Shown one piece after another: positions 7,370-15,298 of a DNA stretch of 64,000 bases (within the stretch, counting starts at the first letter, position 1; each line of letters begins with the position of its first letter). The stretch covers positions 1 through 64,000 of the forward strand of contig JAFRJN010000014.1 of the NCBI GenBank assembly GCA_017432225.1, in the 5' to 3' direction. The position numbers and the translations under genes are program-made. The notes below the pieces were generated by a model. The model was not told the DNA's origin and did no database searches. It worked only from the letters and a program-made list of their open reading frames with translations. The DNA comes from Candidatus Saccharimonadota bacterium. GTDB taxonomy: Bacteria > Patescibacteriota > Saccharimonadia > Saccharimonadales > Saccharimonadaceae.

Positions 7370-8408
7370 TTTTCAGATGGATAATTTGACGCCGTCGGAG
7401 TTTGTCGCCTACGTAAATCAAACTTTGGAATATGCTTATTCGTCGGTGACGGTGGTGGGGGAAGTTTCTGAATTTAAAGTAAATCAAGGTAAATGGGTGT
7501 TTTTTAACGTAAAAGACGAAGAAACGAGCGTGCCGTGTTTTATGACTTTGTGGAGTCTGTCAGTCCCGATTGAGGACGGAATGAAAATAGTAGTTCGGGG
7601 TATACCAAAAATCACCAAGTGGGGGAAGTTTTCCTTTACGGTCTCCAAAATTGCGCCGGTAGGCGAGGGGTCACTCAAGAAGGCATTTGAGATGTTGAAA
7701 AAGAAACTGGCTTCCGAGGGGCTGTTTGACGTTTCTAAGAAGCGGAGCTTGCCAGAAGATTTGAATAAAATTGGGGTAATTTCTTCGACGCAAGCGGCGG
7801 GATATGCGGATTTTGTGAAGATTATTAACGCGAGGTGGGGTGGACTAAAAGTCCTGACGGCACACGTGCAAGTGCAGGGGCTGGATGCGCCGGAGCAGAT
7901 GATACGAGCTTTGAAATATTTTAATGAACATACGGATGTGCAAGTAATTGCACTGATTCGAGGTGGGGGCTCGAAAGATGATTTGGCTTGTTTCAACGAT
8001 GAGGCGCTGGTCCGCGCGGTGGCGGCTTCTAAAATACCGGTAATTACGGGGATTGGGCATGAGATAGATGAATCTTTGTGCGATCTGGCTGCAGATGTGA
8101 GGGCGTCGACACCGTCAAACGTAGCGGAGCTTCTAACTCGCGATAGAAAGACGGAGAAAATTTGGGATAAGGTGCGACTGGCGCGAGAACGGATTTTTAA
8201 TGAAATTCGGTTGACCCAAAATGGGCTAGCGCAAAAACGACGACTGCTCGAAGTTTTGAATCCGGAAAATATTTTGAAACAAGGTTACGCAATAGTGAGT
8301 GGCGACTTGCAAGTTGGAAGTGTTGTAAAAATTACAACACTTGATGCGGAAATGGAAGCAGAGATAAAGAAAAAAGAAGGGAGAAAGAATGAAAGGAGAG
8401 AAAAATGA
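7362..8408 (+). CDS. xseA: exodeoxyribonuclease VII large subunit
   Basis: This is the catalytic subunit of exonuclease VII, which degrades single-stranded DNA to oligonucleotides. The 348-residue protein is about 100 residues shorter than typical XseA. The N-terminal OB-fold is present (SSVTVVGEVSEF to MTLWSL), and the catalytic core is clear: GVISSTQAAGYADF, IALIRGGGSKDDL, and GIGHEIDESLCDLAADVRASTPSNVAE. The loss is in the C-terminal coiled coil, which holds XseB copies in well-studied enzymes. ATG 7362 overlaps the preceding stop; ATG 7377 is an alternative. It overlaps xseB by four bases (ATGA), so the two subunits are translationally coupled. Confidence 0.9.
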   Translation: MNNFQMDNLTPSEFVAYVNQTLEYAYSSVTVVGEVSEFKVNQGKWVFFNVKDEETSVPCFMTLWSLSVPIEDGMKIVVRGIPKITKWGKFSFTVSKIAPVGEGSLKKAFEMLKKKLASEGLFDVSKKRSLPEDLNKIGVISSTQAAGYADFVKIINARWGGLKVLTAHVQVQGLDAPEQMIRALKYFNEHTDVQVIALIRGGGSKDDLACFNDEALVRAVAASKIPVITGIGHEIDESLCDLAADVRASTPSNVAELLTRDRKTEKIWDKVRLARERIFNEIRLTQNGLAQKRRLLEVLNPENILKQGYAIVSGDLQVGSVVKITTLDAEMEAEIKKKEGRKNERREK

Positions 8409-8638
8409 AAGGAGAAAGTATGACGGATAAAAAAATGGCGGGGAAGAATTTAAATCAAAAAATTAAGGAACTGGACGAAAAAGTGGCGTGGTTTTCGTCG
8501 GATGATTTTGAACTTGAAAAAGCGGTAAAGGAATACGAGGAGACTCTAGTACTTACGCGCGAGATTGAGGAAGATTTGAAAAATTTGAAGAACGAAATCG
8601 AGGTTTTGGACAAAGATTTTTCAAAAGATGTGATATAA
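8405..8638 (+). CDS. xseB: exodeoxyribonuclease VII small subunit
   Basis: XseB is the small helical partner of XseA. The 77-residue product is two charged helices (LNQKIKELDEKVAWFSS, then LEKAVKEYEETLVLTREIEE) in the XseB pattern. Two starts are possible, each with AAAGGAG in front: ATG 8405, which overlaps the xseA stop, or ATG 8420. The TAA stop (8636-8638) lies inside the TATAAT box of the next gene (8634-8639), so the end of this operon doubles as a promoter. Confidence 0.85.
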   Translation: MKGESMTDKKMAGKNLNQKIKELDEKVAWFSSDDFELEKAVKEYEETLVLTREIEEDLKNLKNEIEVLDKDFSKDVI

Positions 8639-8645
8639 TGTGATT

Positions 8646-9587
8646 ATGGATAATAGACAACCAATTGTTACTGGGCCGAATGGTAATCCAAAGCCTTTCA
8701 CGGCGGCATTTAGTCAGCCGATTACTTCGCCGGGGGCGGCCGACATGAGCCAGCCGATGCAGCCGGTGATGGCAGCGCAACCGCTGTCGACGGCGCAGTC
8801 TACGCAAACGACGACACAGCCGCAAGGTATGCAAAATGGGGCGATTGTTTCGCCTGGTAATGTGCAACAAAATCCTTTGACGGGTGCGCCGATGATGATG
8901 CAGGCGCCAGTGCCGGTGCAAATAGAGCCGAAAAAGGATCTCAAATCTTTGTTTAAAACGATCGCGATTGTGGCACTGTCGCTCGTTTCTTTGACCTTTA
9001 TTGGGTTGTTTATTTGGATGTTTATACAATATGACGACGTAAAGACGGACGTGGATGGACAGATTACGGCGGCGGTAGTGGCAGCGGTAGACGAAAATAC
9101 TACGAAGCTCGAAAATGAATTTGCGGTGCGAGAAAAATATCCGTTTAAGACTTTTGCGGGGCCGGCGGATTATGGTGAACTAACTTTTGAATATCCAAAA
9201 ACTTGGAGCGTGTATGTGGCGAAAGATGCTCATAATGGCGGTGATTTTGAAGCCTACTTTAATCCTTTGGAAGTAAATGAAGTGAGCAATGAGGTGATCG
9301 CGGCGCTTCGGGTGAAGATTCTGGACACGCCGTTTGATGAAGTGGCGGCGACTTATCAGGGCGAGTTAGAAGGTGAGGAGGCGAAGATGCGGCTTGACTC
9401 GGTGACGATTGGCAAAAATAACGACATTACGGCGAACCGCTATACCGGAGTGATTCCGGGGACGGAATTTAGTGGGATAGTGGTGCTATTTAAGATCCGC
9501 GATAAGGCTGTGATAATGGAGACGGATTCGATGCTATTTGAGGGGGATTATAATACTTTGCTCTCGACAGTGACTTTTAATTCGTGA
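8646..9587 (+). CDS. single-pass membrane protein with extracytoplasmic PsbP-like domain
   Basis: This 313-residue protein has no firm family. Residues 1-95 are a disordered, Gln/Pro/Met-rich cytoplasmic tail (repeated QPM, QPL). One membrane helix follows (TIAIVALSLVSLTFIGLFIW), then an outer domain containing FEYPKTWSVYV and NRYTGVIPG, which resembles the PsbP/Mog1-like fold of lipoproteins. The ATG is fixed by TATAAT at 8634-8639, six bases upstream. Several proteins in this window share the plan of a disordered inner tail, one helix and an outer domain (11408, 24709, 40517, 52558). Role unknown. Confidence 0.6.
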   Translation: MDNRQPIVTGPNGNPKPFTAAFSQPITSPGAADMSQPMQPVMAAQPLSTAQSTQTTTQPQGMQNGAIVSPGNVQQNPLTGAPMMMQAPVPVQIEPKKDLKSLFKTIAIVALSLVSLTFIGLFIWMFIQYDDVKTDVDGQITAAVVAAVDENTTKLENEFAVREKYPFKTFAGPADYGELTFEYPKTWSVYVAKDAHNGGDFEAYFNPLEVNEVSNEVIAALRVKILDTPFDEVAATYQGELEGEEAKMRLDSVTIGKNNDITANRYTGVIPGTEFSGIVVLFKIRDKAVIMETDSMLFEGDYNTLLSTVTFNS

Positions 9588-9600
9588 TATAATTTAGTTA

Positions 9601-10284
9601 ATGTATCAGGAGGTAGATGGAGTCCAAGTGGTGGCGCGGGAACTCAAGCGTCCACTGCTGGAACTTAGGCAATTGGCGCTGGGCTTTGATGGTGGTGGTG
9701 CGGAAGATGAGGCGGTGCGGGCCGAGATGGTGGGGGTGGCGGAAAGAGCGATGCGGCAAGTAGATGATTTGCTCAAAATTCAGAATTTGTCGCGGTATGG
9801 ACTGGAGCCGATAGCGGTGAGAGCAGTATGTGATGAAGTGTTGACGGAAATTGACGCGATGTTTGGGCGTAAAAGATGTCAGATGAAAGTGCGTTACATG
9901 AATCGGCAAAGGCTGGTAAAAGCAAACGCTGAGTTACTAAAGAGCGTAGTGTATAATTTTCTGTTGGATGCGACTAGGTACGCGACGGACGAGATGCAGA
10001 CGGAACTAATTGTCCGCGAGACTGGACAAAAAGTAGCGGTCGAAGTACGAGATTTCGGGCCGTCTTTACCGATCGACGTGTGGCGTGAAGTGCAGAATGG
10101 GACGGTGGGGGCGCCGAGTGATATTGCGATGCGGCCGGGCTCTTCGGCCCTCGGGCTCTACATTGCGTCGAAGTTTTCTAAATATATGCAGGGGGAAATC
10201 TCGGCGGTGCGGCATACGGATGGGACGAGTTTTGTGATCCGGCTGCCGGTGGCAAGGCAGGCGTCGATTTGGGGGGCGGTGTGA
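9601..10284 (+). CDS. degenerate histidine-kinase-like protein (no phospho-acceptor His)
   Basis: The 227 residues have the order of a DHp plus HATPase core without sensor or membrane helix. Where the H-box should read SHELRTPL the sequence is ARELKRPL, so the phospho-accepting His is Arg13. The N-box position that binds Mg-ATP is Asp123 (NFLLDATRYA), and G1 reads DFGPSLP instead of DxGxG. The G2-like segment SSALGLYIASKFS remains. I infer a pseudokinase or docking partner for the receiver protein encoded next. It is leaderless, with TATAAT seven bases before the ATG. It precedes the receiver gene and recO on the same strand. Confidence 0.65.
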   Translation: MYQEVDGVQVVARELKRPLLELRQLALGFDGGGAEDEAVRAEMVGVAERAMRQVDDLLKIQNLSRYGLEPIAVRAVCDEVLTEIDAMFGRKRCQMKVRYMNRQRLVKANAELLKSVVYNFLLDATRYATDEMQTELIVRETGQKVAVEVRDFGPSLPIDVWREVQNGTVGAPSDIAMRPGSSALGLYIASKFSKYMQGEISAVRHTDGTSFVIRLPVARQASIWGAV

Positions 10285-10321
10285 TTTTGGTACTGCTTAT
10301 GATTTTGGTGTGGGGGTGTTT

Positions 10322-10684
10322 ATGATTTTGGTACTAGATGATGACCCGGTGGTGGGCGGGTGTGTGATTCGGGCGCTCGAAAAACAGGGATTTGTTGGAC
10401 AAATGTCTAATAACGTGTTTGACGCGATGGCGATAGTGAATGAGGAAGTGCCGGAAATGATATTTTTGGATGTGTTTCTTACTGGGCCGGATGGATTTAC
10501 ATTTTTGAACGAAATGGCGTCGTATGCGGATACGATGAAGGTGCCGGTGGTGGTTATGAGCGAAAAAGATTTTTCTGCTTATGATTTGTCTGCGTATAAT
10601 GTGGTGGGGGTTCTTGATAAAAATACGATGACGCCGGCGGAAATCGTGAATTTTGCAAAATCGTGCATAACAGGGGAAAAATAA
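10322..10684 (+). CDS. stand-alone response-regulator receiver domain
   Basis: This is a single CheY-like domain of 120 residues with no output domain. The acidic pocket D6-D7-D8, the phospho-acceptor Asp50 (MIFLDVFLTGPDG), the switch Ser80 (VVVMSEK) and Lys100 (VLDKN) are all present, so it should be able to be phosphorylated. The adjacent kinase-like protein lacks its His, so phosphate would have to come from another kinase or a small donor. ATG 10322 is chosen over an in-frame GTG at 10310. The region before it repeats TGATTTTGGT three times between 10281 and 10333. Its stop overlaps the recO start (TAATG). Confidence 0.85.
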   Translation: MILVLDDDPVVGGCVIRALEKQGFVGQMSNNVFDAMAIVNEEVPEMIFLDVFLTGPDGFTFLNEMASYADTMKVPVVVMSEKDFSAYDLSAYNVVGVLDKNTMTPAEIVNFAKSCITGEK

Positions 10685-11403
10685 TGGACACTTGTACAAA
10701 AAATGTTTCGCGGGATGTAAAAACACCAAGGGATGTAAAAACTCGGGCGTTGGTGCTAAAGCGGACGAACTATGGGGAAGCGGATAGAATTGTGAATTTG
10801 ATCACGCCGGAAGGGAAGGTGTCGGTGATGGCGAAAGGGGTGAGAAAACCGCGGTCAAAACTAGCGGGTGGGGTGGAGATGTTTACGCTTTCGGAAGTGA
10901 ATTTGCATTTTGGCAAAGGCGATCTGGCTGTCCTGACTGGTGCGAAGATGGTGCGATTTTATGGTGAAATCATGAAAGACCTCTCCATGATGGAGATGGC
11001 AAGTGGGTTTTTGAAAGAGATTAATCGGGCTTCGGAGATGGTGGATTCGGCGGAATTTTTTGAGATTTTGGACAAGTGCCTAATAGCTCTCAATCAAAGG
11101 TTTAATATGAAGGTGGTGGAGGCGTGGTTTATGTTGAATTTGGCGCGGGCGATGGGAGAACAGATTAATTTGTATACGGATGTGTCGGGCGAAAAGCTGC
11201 GAACTGACCTCAAATACCGGTGGGATGATTTGGAAATGGGGCTCTGTGCGTGTAATGACGGGCCGATTGACGTGGACGCAATTAAATTGATGAGGTTGAT
11301 GTGGACGATGGATCTCGCGGTGGTTTGTCGGGTGAAAAATGCGGACAAATATATGCCAGAAATTTTGAAAATTGCTTATGCTGTGAAAAAAGTGGTAAAA
11401 TAA
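10684..11403 (+). CDS. recO: DNA repair protein RecO
   Basis: RecO is a recombination mediator that with RecR loads RecA onto SSB-coated DNA at gaps. The 239 residues begin with a short extension, then the OB-fold core (TRALVLKRTNYGEADRIV, TPEGKVSVMAKGVRKPRS), and then the helical domain. The usual four-Cys zinc site is largely missing; only CAC at the end of the EMGLCAC stretch remains. The start codon overlaps the receiver-gene stop. Housing recO behind two-component-type genes is unusual, but the spacing implies co-transcription. Confidence 0.85.
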   Translation: MDTCTKNVSRDVKTPRDVKTRALVLKRTNYGEADRIVNLITPEGKVSVMAKGVRKPRSKLAGGVEMFTLSEVNLHFGKGDLAVLTGAKMVRFYGEIMKDLSMMEMASGFLKEINRASEMVDSAEFFEILDKCLIALNQRFNMKVVEAWFMLNLARAMGEQINLYTDVSGEKLRTDLKYRWDDLEMGLCACNDGPIDVDAIKLMRLMWTMDLAVVCRVKNADKYMPEILKIAYAVKKVVK

Positions 11404-11407
11404 TAGT

Positions 11408-12016
11408 ATGAAGACGAAAGCTATAAAGAAAAAGACGGCGAAAACTAAAATTGATAGGGCTGCGGCTGGTGATGCGGTTAGTAATGTGACTGGTAATGCG
11501 GCTGGTAATGCGGCGGTCAGGACGCGTGGTATTGATCATAAAACTTGGATTATGGTTTGCTTTGCGGTGATTGCATTGGTGTTTGTGGTGGTGGCTATTC
11601 TGAATTTTACGCCGAGAGAAAGTTATGATAGTAGCTATTTTCATGATACGGAGGACCGGATAGTATTGACGATGGGACGAGACGCGGCGGCGCTTGAAGA
11701 TAGCCAGTATGAGCCGAATATCACACATATCGTGTATTATTATGAGGGTGATAAAGTGACTGGAGTGAAGGCGTTTTATGAGTATGCTACGGAAAAGGAG
11801 GCCGAGACGGCGTTTACTAACCTTACTCTTGGCAATTTTGCGGATTCGAAATACCGGAGCGGGAGATTTGTGATTTTTCAAGTGAAAAAGGCTAATTATG
11901 AGGGGCTAACGGTAGAGGCTCTGCGGGCGGACATTGAACAGCTCAAGAGTATTGATGCTTTGATTCTTGATTATACTGATGGGTACATCAATAAGTATGC
12001 TGCACTAGAGTTTTAG
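11408..12016 (+). CDS. single-pass membrane protein of unknown function
   Basis: I do not recognise this 202-residue protein. The first 45 residues are Lys-rich then Ala/Gly/Asn-rich (TGNAAGNAAV). They are followed by one membrane helix (residues ~46-67) and a mixed alpha/beta outer domain with alternating Tyr (HIVYYYEGDKVTG, FYEYATEKEAE). It starts four bases after recO ends, so it is read from the same message. There are no catalytic motifs. It shares its domain plan with 8646 and 24709. Confidence 0.55.
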   Translation: MKTKAIKKKTAKTKIDRAAAGDAVSNVTGNAAGNAAVRTRGIDHKTWIMVCFAVIALVFVVVAILNFTPRESYDSSYFHDTEDRIVLTMGRDAAALEDSQYEPNITHIVYYYEGDKVTGVKAFYEYATEKEAETAFTNLTLGNFADSKYRSGRFVIFQVKKANYEGLTVEALRADIEQLKSIDALILDYTDGYINKYAALEF

Positions 12017-12021
12017 TGTGG

Positions 12022-12055
12022 TATAATAGTAACAAATAAAACAAAGGAGTTATAA
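12022..12055 (+). promoter_or_regulatory. ppa promoter and leader
   Basis: Extended -10 TGGTATAAT (box at 12022-12027), followed by a ~22-nt leader containing AAAGGAG seven bases before the ATG. Unlike most genes here, this one has a conventional ribosome binding site. Confidence 0.75.
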
Positions 12056-12658
12056 ATGGCAGATTTTAACAAAGTTCTAGATCCGGGTGATTATGAAAAC
12101 GGCGAACTTAACGTGGTGATTGAAATCCCAACCGGTTCTAATCACAAAATCGAATGGGACCGCGAGCGTGCCTGCTTTATGCTTGACCGGGTTGAGCCAA
12201 TCGCTTTTGCGAAGCCTTGTAACTATGGCTTCATCCCGCAGACTATTGATGAGGATGGCGATGAGCTGGACGTTCTCATGATTACCGACCAGCCACTTAC
12301 TACCGGTATTTGGATGAAGGCTAAAATCCTTGGCGTGATGAAATTTGTCGATGACGGCGAAGTTGACGACAAAATTATCTGCGTACCAGAGGATGACCGT
12401 AATAACGGTGATTGTTATAAGACTTTGGAAGATTTGCCGAAGCGGACTTTGGAACAAATTGAGTTTCACTTTAACCACTACAAAGATTTGAAGAAGCCTG
12501 GTACTACCAAGGTACAGAAATTTGGCGACATCAAAGAAGCTAAACAAGTGATTAAAGATTCGATTGCCCGCTACGAGGAAGCTCATCCAGAAGTAGCAAT
12601 GAAAAAAGGCGCCGAAAAATTTGTCAGCGACATCAAAGCCAAGCTGGAAGAGATGTAA
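12056..12658 (+). CDS. ppa: family I inorganic pyrophosphatase
   Basis: This enzyme hydrolyses pyrophosphate to two phosphates, pulling nucleotide polymerisation and tRNA charging forward. The 200-residue product has the family I signature DGDELDVLM with metal-binding Asp residues, plus IEIPTGSNHKIEWD and NYGFIPQT near the substrate site. It runs about 25 residues past the E. coli enzyme with a charged helix (KKGAEKFVSDIKAKLEEM). It is transcribed alone, with its own promoter and a bidirectional terminator shared with glyQS. Confidence 0.97.
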   Translation: MADFNKVLDPGDYENGELNVVIEIPTGSNHKIEWDRERACFMLDRVEPIAFAKPCNYGFIPQTIDEDGDELDVLMITDQPLTTGIWMKAKILGVMKFVDDGEVDDKIICVPEDDRNNGDCYKTLEDLPKRTLEQIEFHFNHYKDLKKPGTTKVQKFGDIKEAKQVIKDSIARYEEAHPEVAMKKGAEKFVSDIKAKLEEM

Positions 12659-12672
12659 AAACAAAATAAATT

Positions 12673-12700
12673 AAAAATACCCCCAGAAGGGGGTATTTTT
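12673..12700. terminator. bidirectional terminator between ppa and glyQS
   Basis: AAAAATACCCCC pairs with GGGGGTATTTTT across a four-base loop, giving A/T tracts on both sides that serve either strand. The glyQS stop codon begins at the hairpin's right edge. Confidence 0.92.
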
Positions 12701-14042
12701 ATAGCTCGCTAATTTTAACGCGGACTTGCTCGGTAGTGTCGCGGTCGCGGATGGTCACAGAATTATCCGAAAGAGAGTCGAAATCTACTACCACACACTT
12801 CGGTGTGCCGATTTCGTCTTGCTTACGGTATCTTTTACCGATGTTACCAGAATCGTCCCAGGTTACATTGTCGTATTTTTCTTTCAAAAGCTTATAAACT
12901 TCTCGGGCCTTTTCGACTAGCTCTGGCTTGTTTTTGAGCAGTGGCGAAACGCAAAATCTATATGGCGCCAGATTTTCGGCGAGTTTCAAGACGATACGTT
13001 TTTCACCATTTACTTCATCTTCAGTATACGCCGACGACAAAACAGCAAGAAATAATCTTTCTACGCCGATTGATGGCTCAATCACGTGTGGGATAAAGGT
13101 CTCACCGGTTATCTTATCACGATATTCCATATTTTTGCCCGACTCACGCTGAATATTAGAAAGGTCAAAATCTGTCCGATAAGCTAGACCCATCAATTCC
13201 TCAGTACCATTTGGATAATCAAACATGAAGTCAATTGTGCGCTTGCTATAATGTGCACGATCCTCTGCCGGCACTTCTAACTCATGAATTGAAGAAGCCG
13301 GAAGCCCCATTTCCTTCTCCAAAAATTCGTGAAAAGCTACACGCATTTTTTCGAAGTTTTCTTCCCACGAGACCGGATTTACGAAATACTCAATTTCCAT
13401 TTGCGAGCATTCGCGATCTCTTAAAATAAAGTCTCGTGGGCTAATTTCATTTCTAAACGCTTTGCCTTGTTGGGCCAGACCAAACGGCAAAGATGGGTAA
13501 ATCGTATCCACTACGTTTTTGTAATTTGTAAAAATTCCTTGCGCTGTCTCTGGACGAAGGTAGGCGATCGACTTTTCTGCTAGCTCACCGGTATCTTCTG
13601 GCAAAACCGCCCCCACGTGCGTAGAAAACATCATGTTAAACTTGCGAATCGGCCCCCAATTTTCTTTGCCGCAAACTGGACATTTGACATGGAGCGCCAA
13701 AAATTCTTCCGAAGATACTGATTCATTAATGCCATCAGCGATTTTGTCTGCGCGGAAACGAGATTTACATTCTTTACATTCTACTAGAGGATCGGCAAAA
13801 GTCGCCGTGTGGCCTGATGCTTTCCAAACCAAAGGATTCATCAAAATCGCCGCATCTACCCCATACATATCGTCGCGTTTTTCTACAAAATACGACCACC
13901 AAGCGTCCATAATTTTTTTCTTCAAAACCACGCCGAGCGGGCCAAAATCCCAAGTCCCAGCAAAGCCACCATAGACTTCCGACCCTGGAAATACAAACCC
14001 CCGCCTTTTGCATAAAGATACAATATCCTCTAATTTACTCAT
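12699..14042 (-). CDS. glyQS: glycyl-tRNA synthetase (single-chain, class II)
   Basis: This enzyme charges tRNA-Gly. The 447 residues match the eukaryote/archaeal/Gram-positive dimeric type rather than the alpha2-beta2 form. Features include GGFAGTWDFGPLGVVLKK, a zinc-ribbon-like CxxC pair (CKECKSRF, CPVCGKEN), motif 2 AFRNEISPRD, and motif 3 PSIGVERLFLA, followed by the anticodon-binding domain. The start at 14042 follows TATAAT (minus strand, 14054-14049) by six bases; an upstream in-frame start falls inside the promoter. A tRNA-Gly(UCC) gene lies at 19733 in the window. Confidence 0.95.
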   Translation of the reverse strand: MSKLEDIVSLCKRRGFVFPGSEVYGGFAGTWDFGPLGVVLKKKIMDAWWSYFVEKRDDMYGVDAAILMNPLVWKASGHTATFADPLVECKECKSRFRADKIADGINESVSSEEFLALHVKCPVCGKENWGPIRKFNMMFSTHVGAVLPEDTGELAEKSIAYLRPETAQGIFTNYKNVVDTIYPSLPFGLAQQGKAFRNEISPRDFILRDRECSQMEIEYFVNPVSWEENFEKMRVAFHEFLEKEMGLPASSIHELEVPAEDRAHYSKRTIDFMFDYPNGTEELMGLAYRTDFDLSNIQRESGKNMEYRDKITGETFIPHVIEPSIGVERLFLAVLSSAYTEDEVNGEKRIVLKLAENLAPYRFCVSPLLKNKPELVEKAREVYKLLKEKYDNVTWDDSGNIGKRYRKQDEIGTPKCVVVDFDSLSDNSVTIRDRDTTEQVRVKISEL

Positions 14043-14062
14043 ATCACTATTATACCACAAAA

Positions 14063-14085
14063 ATCCCCGGCATGAAGCCGGGGTA
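14063..14085 (-). terminator. terminator of the 14089 gene
   Basis: A CCCCGGC/GCCGGGG hairpin with a five-base loop is followed on the minus strand by ATTTTT. It lies between the stop of the unknown membrane gene and the glyQS promoter. Confidence 0.88.
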
Positions 14086-14088
14086 AAA

Positions 14089-15153
14089 TTAGTAGGCTAA
14101 AATTTGTTCTTCGTCTTGAATATAAATGTCGTAAATGGTTTCTGAAACTTTTGTTTCGCCTCGCAAATTTGTATAAGTTTTTTCGGTCTTTTTAATACAC
14201 GGAGTATTATATGGACCGTCGTAACCTTTGACGTGGACTGATACTTTCTGCCAACTTCCAGTGTCAGTTATGCAAAGAAGATCAGGATCACCTAAATTGA
14301 GATAATATTTGTCACCATTATCATTGTAATAATCATACTTGATTAAGTAAATATTATCATCTATTTCGATTATGTGATCTCTTATATAGCTTGGCAAATC
14401 TTCCTTATAGCCATAATGTTCGCTAATTGGCGACATTACGTTATAAGTAGGTATTTGTGTCGTAACGTTCTTTTGGGTGTCTTCGTCTAGTGTAAAAAAT
14501 ATGATAGCCGTAATGCCTTGAACAATAATAAAAGCAATGAGTGACATTATTGTCAGACCAGCATAATGGTCGGATGACGTGTAGTTCATTTCCTTGCTGA
14601 TCGAATCAGCGGCTCTTGGCATAAGTCTGGTCGAAGCAATCCAAAAGTTTAGAGTGACAATTAAAAGAGACACTGTAAAAAGCGCCCAGTTTTTCCCATA
14701 AAAAGGGAAAAGTAAGGTTGGTCTTATTAAAATTAATACTCCTAGACAGATGCAAAATACACTGTATGCTAAATTTTGCATTGAATCAACTGTATCCATA
14801 TCTACTTCTACTTCTTGCTTTTTGACTGGTAGAACAATCAGGGCCGTAGATTCTTTCGGATCTTCTTTCTCTGAAATTTTGATGCCAGCATAGGCGTAAA
14901 GGCTAGCAATTGCCGAGAAAATCACCATGACTTGAAAAATGACAAATTCGGCGATACCAAGCACTAAATCGCTATCGGATACGATGAGAATGCCGGCCAC
15001 TATCTCATAGACTAGGGCTGTGCGTCTAGCACGAGCCTTGAAGACTGTGGAATAGCTTGCTAGAAGCATTAGAATAGCAGATATAAATATTAATATCAAT
15101 ATCTTTACAATCGTAATAGCCAAAATCCATCCCCCTTTCTTTTTAAAGAACAA
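14089..15153 (-). CDS. polytopic membrane protein of unknown function
   Basis: This product is up to 354 residues with about five to six hydrophobic helices in the first 230 residues and a C-terminal soluble part rich in Tyr and Asp (KYDYYNDNGDKYYLNL). I recognise no family. There is no in-frame ATG near the front. TTG 15153 has AGAGGT about 11 bases upstream; TTG 15123 has a stronger AAAGGGGG about eight bases upstream and would start MAITIVKILIL, which I slightly favour. It is alone in its transcription unit, with a terminator directly behind it. Its AT-richer codon use differs a little from its neighbours. Confidence 0.6.
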   Translation of the reverse strand: MFFKKKGGWILAITIVKILILIFISAILMLLASYSTVFKARARRTALVYEIVAGILIVSDSDLVLGIAEFVIFQVMVIFSAIASLYAYAGIKISEKEDPKESTALIVLPVKKQEVEVDMDTVDSMQNLAYSVFCICLGVLILIRPTLLFPFYGKNWALFTVSLLIVTLNFWIASTRLMPRAADSISKEMNYTSSDHYAGLTIMSLIAFIIVQGITAIIFFTLDEDTQKNVTTQIPTYNVMSPISEHYGYKEDLPSYIRDHIIEIDDNIYLIKYDYYNDNGDKYYLNLGDPDLLCITDTGSWQKVSVHVKGYDGPYNTPCIKKTEKTYTNLRGETKVSETIYDIYIQDEEQILAY

Positions 15154-15298
15154 AATACATAACCTCTTATTATTTTATCACATTTAAGCTAAAAAGTCAA
15201 TCTAGGGATATTGATGGTGTGAGGTGCGGCGAGTTTTGCGGGTAAAAGTTCTTGAATTTTAATTTTAGGATTTTTGAAATGTATGGTATAATGAGCTT

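Noticed and set aside
10281-10333. Functional direct repeat (TGATTTTGGT three times) as a regulatory array
   Set aside because: One copy is the translated start of the receiver gene (MILV) and the others are near-copies in the short spacer. Local slippage or duplication explains them, and spacing is uneven.
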